Positions 25,991 through 33,496 of a DNA stretch of 64,000 nucleotides are shown in pieces. The stretch is taken from NCBI RefSeq assembly GCF_030733385.1, contig NZ_JASHJC010000002.1:186001-250000 (forward strand), in the 5' to 3' direction. Each line of letters starts with the position of its first letter. The first letter of the stretch is position 1. The DNA is from Roseovarius sp. MMSF_3359. Lineage in GTDB: Bacteria > Pseudomonadota > Alphaproteobacteria > Rhodobacterales > Rhodobacteraceae. A program made the translations under genes and the position numbers. Under the pieces are notes generated by a model. That model saw nothing but the letters and a program-made list of their open reading frames with translations, searched no databases and was not told the origin of the DNA.

Positions 25991-26695
25991 TTACTTGGGG
26001 CCTTTCCAATCAATCGGGCAGATCTCTGCCGATTTGCCGCCGAAATCCCAAACGCGCCCGTAATCGCGCACCTTGGACTTGATCCCCTTGGCCGCGATGA
26101 TGTCCGGCCCCATCCAGTATTTCGAATTGCTGACCATCACCGGGTGATCGGGGCTCAGCCCGTCGATCATTTCGATCTCACCGGCGATCTTGCGGCCGAT
26201 ATAGATGCCGCGTTTCTTGCCCTCGCGCACGATCTCGACCTTCTGGCGCTCGGCACCGATGATCTCGCTGACCAGCATCGTGAAAAGGCCGGTCGTGCCG
26301 CCCGCCTGGCCCGAGAATATCTGCAGGATACCGTTATAGGCCTTACCGCTTGCGCGTTCGTCCACATAGGCCGCAACCTTCCAGTTGCCCTCGCCCATCC
26401 GACCCGGAATATCCACGAGCAGGCCCACATTCAGGCCGCCGAGGTCTTCGCCCTCGAAATGGCCCTCGTCGATGGCAATCGCCATCCAGGCGTGGCAATG
26501 GCCCTCGGTCGGCGGGTGCGCGCCAAGGCTGACCACACAGGGGCAGAAGACCGTGCAGGAGCAGTTGAGGAAAAGCTCCCCCTTGATGGCCCATTCCGTG
26601 GGCGACATCTTGCGCCGCTTGGGATTGGGCATCCGGTTGTCGATCCGTTGTGAGACCGGCAGCTTGTCAGCGTCCGGTTTGCGTTTGATCGCCAT
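25991..26695 (-). CDS. DUF1326 cysteine-rich protein
   Basis: 234 residues of the DUF1326 family, function unknown. A dense Cys/His cluster (Cys45, Cys47, Cys51, Cys53, then His60, His66, Cys67, His68; core NCSCTVFCPC) suggests a metal site. The N-terminal 30 residues are basic. The ribosome site (GGAGG) lies within the last codons of the DUF2182 gene, and the stop is one base before the dmdA ATG. DUF1326 genes are often found next to DUF2182 genes; here the pair heads the DMSP demethylation operon. Role in DMSP metabolism is inferred only from linkage. Confidence 0.85.
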   Translation of the reverse strand: MAIKRKPDADKLPVSQRIDNRMPNPKRRKMSPTEWAIKGELFLNCSCTVFCPCVVSLGAHPPTEGHCHAWMAIAIDEGHFEGEDLGGLNVGLLVDIPGRMGEGNWKVAAYVDERASGKAYNGILQIFSGQAGGTTGLFTMLVSEIIGAERQKVEIVREGKKRGIYIGRKIAGEIEMIDGLSPDHPVMVSNSKYWMGPDIIAAKGIKSKVRDYGRVWDFGGKSAEICPIDWKGPK

Positions 26696-26698
26696 TGT

Positions 26699-27499
26699 CT
26701 ATCCTCCGTTAGCAAGCGGCAGGGCCAGCACAGCCAACCCGCCGAATATCAGCGCCACACCCATCGGTTTCGTCACCCGGTGACCGATCTGCGGCAGTTT
26801 TTCGAGCACCATGAAAAGCGTGGCCAGGCCCATCCACAATAGGCTCATCACGCCGCCCACGAAACCAAGCGCCATGAAGCCCCAACAACAGCCAACGCAA
26901 AACGCGCCCAGTCCCAGCCCCATGCGCAGCCCCCCGGCAAAGCCCACGCGCCAGTGGCCCAGGAAATAGGTCATCGGGCTGTGGCAGACCCCGTGGCAGA
27001 TTTCCTTGGCGCGGGTGAACTGGAATCCCCCCACCACCAGCAACAGGAGACCCGCAAAAACCGTTGATTTCGCGATCCCCAGCATATCGACAACGCCCCC
27101 GAACAGGAGCGCCAGTTGCACCCCGGTAATGAGCGCCGCGAAGGCGACCCAGACCAGGAAATACCCGAGCAACACGCCGAGCCAGCCCGCGCGGGTGCCC
27201 GTGGCACTGGTCATCAGGTCCTCGTAGGCGCGCAAGGTGGGCACCAGCGTGGGCAGCATCATCGCCGCCATCATGATCGCCCACATCGCGAAAAGCGGGC
27301 CGAAATGCGCCATTGGCATATACATGTCCATGCGCGGATCCATCCGGCGCATGGCCTGGCCCGCATCCCCCGGCCGCCCGATCAGGTCGAGGTCCATGTC
27401 CATTGCCATCACATACATCACCCACCACGCCGCCAGAATGGCCGCGAAGAACACGAGCCAGAGCAGGGTTCGCATGGGGGTCTCAAAGATGGCCTTCAC
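26699..27499 (-). CDS. DUF2182 predicted metal-binding membrane protein
   Basis: A 266-residue polytopic protein of the DUF2182 (COG5486) family, from the GTG at 27499 after GGAGAGG; the frame reaches further upstream only with a TTG. There are about six membrane helices. Between helices 1 and 2 is a Met-rich loop with more than ten Met (MAMDMDLDL ... MDPRMDMYMPMAHF), followed by CHGVCHSPM and CVGCCWG motifs in later helices, all plausible metal ligands (copper or similar). It is the first gene of the dmdA operon and divergent from a FadR-type regulator. Confidence 0.85.
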   Translation of the reverse strand: MKAIFETPMRTLLWLVFFAAILAAWWVMYVMAMDMDLDLIGRPGDAGQAMRRMDPRMDMYMPMAHFGPLFAMWAIMMAAMMLPTLVPTLRAYEDLMTSATGTRAGWLGVLLGYFLVWVAFAALITGVQLALLFGGVVDMLGIAKSTVFAGLLLLVVGGFQFTRAKEICHGVCHSPMTYFLGHWRVGFAGGLRMGLGLGAFCVGCCWGFMALGFVGGVMSLLWMGLATLFMVLEKLPQIGHRVTKPMGVALIFGGLAVLALPLANGG

Positions 27500-27545
27500 C
27501 GGGTCGCCTCTCCGACTCAAAGAGTGTTCTTGGGGTTGCTTTTAA

Positions 27546-27571
27546 AATGTCAGACATTTAAATGTAAGACA
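27546..27571. promoter_or_regulatory. Palindrome and repeated half-site before the FadR-type regulator
   Basis: A perfect palindrome AATGTC-A-GACATT (27546-27558) and a second related copy TGTAAGACA (27563-27571) occupy the 73-base gap between the DUF2182-dmdA operon and the regulator, the second copy touching the regulator's ATG. GntR/FadR regulators bind short palindromes like this, so autoregulation and control of the operon are likely. Confidence 0.65.
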
Positions 27572-27572
27572 A

Positions 27573-28310
27573 ATGAAAATTGACCCCGACAAAAAGGCGG
27601 ATCTGTCAGCGCAGATCGCGCAGGCTATCCGCGATGCGATTGTCAGCGGCGACATGATCGTGGATGAGCGTCTGCCATCCGAGGCAGAGCTTGCCGATCA
27701 GTTCGACGTCTCCCGCCCGACGGTGCGTGAGGCGCTCAAACGGCTGGCGGCGCAATCCCTGATCCGGACGCAGCGCGGGGCCTTTGGCGGGGCCTTTGTG
27801 AATCGGCTCAGCTACGAAGAGGCTTACGGGCAGCAGATCACCACCTCGACCCTGCTTTTGAGCATGAACGCGGTCAGCTTCGACGTCGCCTGCGAGGCGC
27901 GTTATGCGCTGGAACGGGCCTGCACACCGCTCTCGGCCGAGCGTCGCTCGCCCGATCATCTGGCAACGATGCGCGCGGAAATTCACCGGCAAGGGCAGCC
28001 GGGTCTGAGCGACGAAAGTTTCTGCGCCTCCGACGTGACCTTCCACCGCGCCCTTGTGGATGCGGCGGGCAATCCGGTGCTCTCGTACCAGCTTGCTGGC
28101 GCGGTCGAGGCAATGCAGCCGTTGATGAACATGATCACCTTCACCGCCCGCTCGCGCGAAGAAATCGTGCGCCTGCACACGCGGATCGCGGATGCCATCG
28201 AAGGCATGGACCCCGCAGCCGCCCAAGCCGCGCTGCACGAGCTGGAAGCCTACACGCTCACCCTGGGCCGCGACGTGATGGCCGCAAGAAAGAGCAAGAA
28301 AGCGGTTTAG
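27573..28310 (+). CDS. FadR-subfamily GntR regulator, probable controller of the dmdA operon
   Basis: 245 residues: GntR winged helix (about 10-78; LPSEAELADQFDVSRPTVRE) followed by an all-helical FCD ligand domain with the usual metal-binding pattern (SDVTFHRAL, then RLHTRIADAI). The gene is divergent from the DUF2182-DUF1326-dmdA-acuI operon with a palindrome in the 73-base gap. In Ruegeria a GntR-type regulator beside dmdA has been linked to DMSP or acrylate control; equivalence here is inferred. Confidence 0.88.
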   Translation: MKIDPDKKADLSAQIAQAIRDAIVSGDMIVDERLPSEAELADQFDVSRPTVREALKRLAAQSLIRTQRGAFGGAFVNRLSYEEAYGQQITTSTLLLSMNAVSFDVACEARYALERACTPLSAERRSPDHLATMRAEIHRQGQPGLSDESFCASDVTFHRALVDAAGNPVLSYQLAGAVEAMQPLMNMITFTARSREEIVRLHTRIADAIEGMDPAAAQAALHELEAYTLTLGRDVMAARKSKKAV

Positions 28311-28399
28311 CTGAATGTCGGGATTGCGGGTGATTTGAAGCCCCCGCACGACGTCAAGCCCGTGCAACGCCGTGCTATCGTCACGTCATCGCCCGTCCG

Positions 28400-29020
28400 T
28401 CAGACCAGAGATGTGACCCACAGGATCGTCGCGTCCTCGTCGCTGACCGACACGACATTGTGGCCCATCGTGGCGTCGTAATAGGCGCTATCGCCGCGGC
28501 GCATTTCGATGGGTTCATAAAACTCGGTGTAGAGCCGGATCACACCGGTCAGGACATAGAGGAACTCTTCGCCGTCATGGCGGACCCAGCCATCGAATTC
28601 CTCGATGTTGCGGGCGCGGATGCGGGCGCGATAAGGCAGCATCTGCTTCTTGGTGAGCGTCTCGCCCAACAGTTCATGCTCATAGGTCGTCGTCGCCTGA
28701 TGTGCGCCGCTCCCGACCTTCGTCACCGACATCCGCCCGTTGATCTTGTCCCGCTGCGGCGGTGTGAAAAGCTGTGGCACCGAAATCTCCAACCCCACGG
28801 CCAGTTTCTTCAGCGCGTCATAGGTAGGCGACATCTGCCCGTTTTCGATCTTGCTCAGGGTCGATCGCGCCAGCCCGGCCTGCGTCGCGGCCTGTTCCAG
28901 CGTCCATTTGCGCGCCTTGCGCAGCTCGCGCACACGGGCGCCGAGATTAAGGGGCTCGGTCTCGGTGTTCTTGCCGTTTTCACGTGCGATACGGATCAAT
29001 GTGCCGTGGGTCTGAGTCAT
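28400..29020 (-). CDS. XRE-family regulator with cupin sensor domain
   Basis: 206 residues: helix-turn-helix (about 27-85; RELRKARKWTLEQAATQAG, STLSKIENGQMSPTYDALKKL) followed by a cupin-2 domain (about 120-200) with EEFLYVLTGVIRLY and the second cupin strand set. Such regulators sense small ligands. It is divergent from an acyl-CoA-synthetase-like gene (64-base gap), its probable target. Confidence 0.85.
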   Translation of the reverse strand: MTQTHGTLIRIARENGKNTETEPLNLGARVRELRKARKWTLEQAATQAGLARSTLSKIENGQMSPTYDALKKLAVGLEISVPQLFTPPQRDKINGRMSVTKVGSGAHQATTTYEHELLGETLTKKQMLPYRARIRARNIEEFDGWVRHDGEEFLYVLTGVIRLYTEFYEPIEMRRGDSAYYDATMGHNVVSVSDEDATILWVTSLV

Positions 29021-29084
29021 ACCCTGTTTTATCGCAGCGCAGCGGCCACTTGCAACCGGCGCAACTCGGCCCTAAGCCAACAGG

Positions 29085-30602
29085 ATGAGATCGGAATTCT
29101 ACCAAGGCCCGCCCCCGTCCTGCCCCGCATCCTTTAACATGGCGGCCCATGTGCTGGGCCGTGCCGATGCGTCGCCCGACAAGGTGGCTCTTGCGGTCCT
29201 TGGCCTCTCCGGTGCCGAACGCTGGAGCTTCGGGCGGATCAAGGAAGCGGTGCTTGGCACCGCAACGGGCCTCCTGAACGCTGGCCTTGCACCGGGCGAT
29301 ATCGTCCTGATGCGGCTCGGCAACACGGTGGAGTTTCCGATTGCCTACCTGGCCTGCCTGAGTGTCGGACTGGTCCCGGTGCCGACCTCCTCGCAACTGA
29401 CCGAGACCGAAGTGGCAGGCATCATCGCAACGCTCACCCCCAAGGCGATCCTTCTGGGTGATGGCATCGCCTGCCCGGAAAACACCATCCTGACGCTCGA
29501 TCAGGCCACGCTCGAAGAGATGCGCAGCCTGCCGCCCGCCGACTATGACATGGGCGATCCCGACCGGCTCGCCTACATCATCTATACCTCCGGCACCTCC
29601 GGGGTGCCGCGTGCAGTGGCCCATGCGCATCGCGCCATCTGGGCGCGGCAGATGATGTTCGACGGCTGGTACGGCCTGACCCCGGAGGATCGGCTGCTGC
29701 ATGCGGGGGCCTTCAACTGGACCTACACGCTTGGGACCGGATTGATGGACCCATGGACGGTCGGCGCGACGGCCCTGATCGCCGCGCCCGGCATCACACC
29801 GGAACAGCTTCCCCTACTGATGAAACGTCACGATGCCACGATTTTCGCCGCCGCCCCGGGTGTCTTTCGCAAGTTCCTGCGGGACGACACGCCCCTCGTC
29901 CTGCCGAAACTGCGCCATGCGCTTTCGGCGGGGGAGAAGATGCCCGACCGGGTGCGCGCCGCCTGGAACGAGGCCACCGGGACGAAGGTTTACGAAGCCT
30001 ATGGCATGTCCGAATGCTCGACCTTCATTTCCGGCAGCCCGGCCCATCCGGCCAAACCGGGCGCCTTGGGCCGCCCCCAGACCGGGCGCCGGGTGGCGAT
30101 CATGGGCGACGATGGCCCGGTCCCCCTCGGCGAAGAGGGCACCATCGCCATCCACAGCTCGGACCCCGGCCTGATGCTGGGATACCTGCATGCCGAGGAC
30201 GACACCGCCGCGCGATATCGCGGGGACTGGTTCATCACCGGCGATCAGGGAAGCATGGATGAAGACGGTCAGATCACCTACCACGGCCGCGCCGATGACA
30301 TGATGAACGCGGGCGGCTACCGCGTCTCACCATTGGAGGTGGAGGCCGTGCTCAACGCGCATCCCGGGATCACGCAGGCCGCCGTGACGGACATCGAGGT
30401 CAAGCAGGATGCGCGCCTCATCATGGCCTTCTATACCGGCCCTGCCCCGCTGCCCGATGACGAATTGCAGGCCCTTGCCGCCGATCACCTCGCCCCCTAC
30501 AAACGGCCACGCGGCTACTACCACCTCGACAGCCTGCCCACCGGGGCCAATGGCAAACTCCTGCGGCGTGAACTGCGCCCGATCTATGAAGGCCTGCAAT
30601 GA
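29085..30602 (+). CDS. Class I adenylate-forming acyl-CoA synthetase-like protein
   Basis: A 505-residue AMP-binding enzyme. Motif A3 is YIIYTSGTSGVPRAVAHAH (about 163-181), A5 is YEAYGMSE (about 303-310), A7 is WFITGD, and the C-terminal A10 lysine is in TGANGKLLRREL. It should activate a carboxylic acid as acyl-AMP and make the CoA thioester. The acid is not evident: an aryl or short-chain acid is plausible. The stop overlaps the next start (ATGA), and a cupin regulator is divergent. Confidence 0.82.
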   Translation: MRSEFYQGPPPSCPASFNMAAHVLGRADASPDKVALAVLGLSGAERWSFGRIKEAVLGTATGLLNAGLAPGDIVLMRLGNTVEFPIAYLACLSVGLVPVPTSSQLTETEVAGIIATLTPKAILLGDGIACPENTILTLDQATLEEMRSLPPADYDMGDPDRLAYIIYTSGTSGVPRAVAHAHRAIWARQMMFDGWYGLTPEDRLLHAGAFNWTYTLGTGLMDPWTVGATALIAAPGITPEQLPLLMKRHDATIFAAAPGVFRKFLRDDTPLVLPKLRHALSAGEKMPDRVRAAWNEATGTKVYEAYGMSECSTFISGSPAHPAKPGALGRPQTGRRVAIMGDDGPVPLGEEGTIAIHSSDPGLMLGYLHAEDDTAARYRGDWFITGDQGSMDEDGQITYHGRADDMMNAGGYRVSPLEVEAVLNAHPGITQAAVTDIEVKQDARLIMAFYTGPAPLPDDELQALAADHLAPYKRPRGYYHLDSLPTGANGKLLRRELRPIYEGLQ

Positions 30603-31249
30603 TCAAGCTCGACATCATTTCCGATCCGATCTGCCCCTGGTGCTATATCGGCAAGACCCTCCTGGATCAGGCGTTGGCGGAACGGCCCGACCACCCCTTC
30701 GTGATCGAATGGCATCCGTTTCAACTCAACCCCGACATGCCTGCAGAAGGCATGGATAGGCGCGCATATCTCGAGGCCAAGTTTGGCGGCAAGGAGGGAG
30801 CGGTCAGGGCCTATGCGCCGGTACTGGAACGGGCCGAGGCGGCGGGCCTCAACATCGACTTTGCCGCGATCAAACGCACGCCCAACACGATCGACGCCCA
30901 CCGCCTGCTGCATTGGGCGGGTATCGAGGAGAAGCAGGACGAGATGGCGATGGCCCTTTTTGCCGCCTATTTCGACGAAGGCCGTGACATTGGCGACGCC
31001 GAGGTGCTGGCCGATGTTGCCGATAGCCTTGGCATGGACGGCGCGGTGGTTCAGCGCCTGCTCAAGAGCACATCGGACCTGTCGGATATCCGCGCCCGCG
31101 ATGCGCAGTTCCGCGAAATGGGCGTGACCGGTGTGCCGACCTTTATCGTTGGCGGTCAGCAGGCCGTCCCCGGATGCCAACCGGCGGAACTCTGGCTCAA
31201 GGTCATCGACGAACTCACCGCCAAGGCCGACCAAGCCAGCGAGGCGTGA
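30599..31249 (+). CDS. DsbA-family (FrnE-like) thioredoxin-fold oxidoreductase
   Basis: 216 residues, no signal peptide, so cytoplasmic. The thioredoxin-type active site CPWC lies at residues about 12-15 (SDPICPWCYIGK), and the cis-proline loop is GVTGVPTFIVGG (about 177-188). This is the FrnE/2-hydroxychromene-isomerase-like branch of the DsbA family. It is translationally coupled to the acyl-CoA-synthetase-like gene, suggesting a joint pathway, and overlaps the next gene by four bases. Confidence 0.85.
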   Translation: MIKLDIISDPICPWCYIGKTLLDQALAERPDHPFVIEWHPFQLNPDMPAEGMDRRAYLEAKFGGKEGAVRAYAPVLERAEAAGLNIDFAAIKRTPNTIDAHRLLHWAGIEEKQDEMAMALFAAYFDEGRDIGDAEVLADVADSLGMDGAVVQRLLKSTSDLSDIRARDAQFREMGVTGVPTFIVGGQQAVPGCQPAELWLKVIDELTAKADQASEA

Positions 31250-31725
31250 TAACCGCCCATCTCCCCGCCGGATACCTGACAGGGCGCGCGATCGCGCATT
31301 CAGGTACCTGTCTGTGGATGGCGGTGATTGGTGGCGTCCTGCCGGATCTCGACCTCATCTGGTTCTACCTCGTCGACAACCGGGCGTTTCATCACCATCA
31401 CTATTGGGTGCACATCCCCGGATTCTGGCTCATGCTGGCGGCGCTTGTCCTTCCCGTCCTTCAGGTAACGAAGCCCCATTGGCTGCACCCGGCGCTGGCC
31501 TTTCTCGCAGGTATTTTCATGCATCTCTGCCTTGATACGGTGGCGGGCGGTATCAAATGGCTCTGGCCTCTTTCGGATCAACTCTACAGGCTTTTCGACA
31601 TCCCGGCGCAGTATGGCCACTGGGTCTTGAACTTTATCCTGCACCCGGTATTCCTGCTGGAACTCCTGATCTGGGGACTGGCCCTCTGGGCTGTGATGCG
31701 CCCTGCCCACCCATCAAACAGGTGA
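31246..31725 (+). CDS. Small polytopic protein resembling membrane metal-dependent hydrolases
   Basis: 159 residues from the GTG at 31246, which overlaps the preceding stop (GTGA). About four membrane helices. A His/Asp-rich pattern (GGVLPDLDLIW, then NRAFHHHHYWVH, later FMHLCLDTVAGG) resembles YdjM-type membrane-bound metal-dependent hydrolases, whose ligands are His and Asp residues at membrane borders. A longer frame begins at 31174 inside the DsbA-like gene but lacks a ribosome site. Function unknown. Confidence 0.72.
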   Translation: MITAHLPAGYLTGRAIAHSGTCLWMAVIGGVLPDLDLIWFYLVDNRAFHHHHYWVHIPGFWLMLAALVLPVLQVTKPHWLHPALAFLAGIFMHLCLDTVAGGIKWLWPLSDQLYRLFDIPAQYGHWVLNFILHPVFLLELLIWGLALWAVMRPAHPSNR

Positions 31726-31734
31726 GGAACCGCC

Positions 31735-32079
31735 ATGTTCAGACTACTCACATTGATCACGACCCTGCCCCTCATCATCACGACGGGCACGATCTTTTTC
31801 AGATATGTCGAGGGATGGAGTTGGCTCGACGCCTATTTCTTTACCGTCGTAACACTTTCGACCGTTGGATATGGCGAACTCGTTCCCGCCACGGCCTTGG
31901 GCAAGATCGGCACGACGATCTTCATTTTCACCGGCCTCGGTGTCTTTGCCCTGACCATACAGCAATTTGCCTCCTTCGCTGTGCGCAAACGCGAAGAACA
32001 CGCAGAGCGGCTTGCGCAACGGATGGCACGCCACGCGGTCGAAGGCGCCACATCTCCGGAAGATCCGGCCAAAGGTTGA
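31735..32079 (+). CDS. Two-helix potassium channel protein
   Basis: 114 residues: helix (about 5-25), pore loop with the canonical K+ selectivity filter TVGYG (in TLSTVGYGELVP), second helix (about 58-80), and a short basic cytoplasmic tail. This is the minimal KcsA-like ion-channel-2 layout, with no RCK domain. It starts nine bases after the previous gene. Confidence 0.88.
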   Translation: MFRLLTLITTLPLIITTGTIFFRYVEGWSWLDAYFFTVVTLSTVGYGELVPATALGKIGTTIFIFTGLGVFALTIQQFASFAVRKREEHAERLAQRMARHAVEGATSPEDPAKG

Positions 32080-32164
32080 CCCCGCAGGCCCTGTGCGGAT
32101 TTGGGTCTTGGGCTGTGCGCTGCGCACTCTGGTCCGATGCCGCAAGGAGTGATAGGCGACAGCC

Positions 32165-33394
32165 ATGACCGAGACGACTGGATCAGCGGCCCGCACCCGT
32201 ATGGGCAAGGTGGAATTCATCCTGTTGATGGCGATGATGGGCGGCGTGGTCGCCTTTGCCATCGACGCGATGCTGCCTGCCCTGCCGCGGATCGGTGCCG
32301 AACTGTCTCCGGATGCGCTGAACCGGGCGCAGTTGATCGTGACCTCGTTCGTCTTCGGGATGGGCCTCGGGACGTTCCTGGTCGGGCCGCTGTCGGATGC
32401 CTTCGGGCGCAAACCGGTGATCCTGGCGGGCTCGGTTATCTTTGCGCTGGCCGCGCTGGTGGCCATCATCACAACCTCCCTCGAACTTCTGATTGTTTCG
32501 CGGATCTTTCAGGGGTTTGGCGTCTCCGCCGCGCGGATCGTGTCGATGGCGATCATCCGCGACCTCTATTCGGGCCGTGAAATGGCCCGGCTCATGTCAT
32601 TTGTCACGATGGTCTTCACCCTGGTCCCGGCGATCGGTCCCCTGATCGGCAGCGGAATCATCGCACTGGCGGGCTGGCGCGGCGTCTTTGGCAGCTTTGT
32701 GATCTTCACGGCGATCTACAGTCTCTGGATGACCACCCGCCTGACCGAGCCACTGCCAAGTGCCAAACGCCAACCCTTCCGCGCGACGACCCTCTGGCAT
32801 GCAGTCAAAGAGGTCATGTCGGATCGCACCGTCGTGCTGGCCACCGCAGTGATGACACTCTGTTTTGCGGCACTTTGGGCATCGCTCAGTTCCATTCAAC
32901 AAATCATGGGCGATACCTTCGGGCGTCCGAGTGAATTCCCTTACTGGTTTGGGATGATCGCCCTGATCGCCGGCGCGGCCAGCCTGATGAACGCCGCATT
33001 GGTCATGCGCTTCGGCATGCGCAGCCTGGTCAATGTGGCCCTTGGCGGACAAGTCGTGGCCTGCCTTCTGGCGCTTGTGGTGCTGCGGTTGGACCTGCCC
33101 CCCGGCACCCAGTTCGCGATCTACGTCGCGTGGCAGGCCAGCGTCTTTGCCATGGTCTCGCTAACGCTTGGCAACCTGACCTCGCTGGCGATGGAGCCGC
33201 TCGGCCATATCGCGGGGATGGCGGCCAGCGTCATCTCGGGCATTGCCACCGTCGGCTCGGTACTGCTGGCCATTCCCATTGGCCTCGCCTTCGACGGAAC
33301 CCCCGTGCCGCTCATCCTCGGCGTACTGGTTTGTACCCTCCTCGGGCGGGTGATAATGGTACGGCTGAAGCGGGTTGAAGAATTTGCCGGCTAG
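32165..33394 (+). CDS. MFS transporter, Bcr/CflA drug-efflux type
   Basis: 409 residues with about twelve membrane helices. The motif between helices 2 and 3 is GTFLVGPLSDAFGRKPVIL, the drug:H+ antiporter signature; AIDAMLPALPRIGAEL in helix 1 is typical of the Bcr/CflA branch. The substrate is unknown. It lies 85 bases after the channel gene and 102 bases before icd. Confidence 0.85.
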   Translation: MTETTGSAARTRMGKVEFILLMAMMGGVVAFAIDAMLPALPRIGAELSPDALNRAQLIVTSFVFGMGLGTFLVGPLSDAFGRKPVILAGSVIFALAALVAIITTSLELLIVSRIFQGFGVSAARIVSMAIIRDLYSGREMARLMSFVTMVFTLVPAIGPLIGSGIIALAGWRGVFGSFVIFTAIYSLWMTTRLTEPLPSAKRQPFRATTLWHAVKEVMSDRTVVLATAVMTLCFAALWASLSSIQQIMGDTFGRPSEFPYWFGMIALIAGAASLMNAALVMRFGMRSLVNVALGGQVVACLLALVVLRLDLPPGTQFAIYVAWQASVFAMVSLTLGNLTSLAMEPLGHIAGMAASVISGIATVGSVLLAIPIGLAFDGTPVPLILGVLVCTLLGRVIMVRLKRVEEFAG

Positions 33395-33496
33395 GGCTGG
33401 ACTTTATTTGTATACTATTGCATACCGCATATGAATCACCGCCGCGCATCCCCTTGGATACGGCGAAAACGTCAACCGGATCGAAAGGGGTCACCG

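Noticed and set aside
33384-33416. TTGCCG and TATACT as a complete promoter for icd
   Set aside because: The spacing (21 bases) is too long for a standard promoter; only the -10-like hexamer is mentioned.
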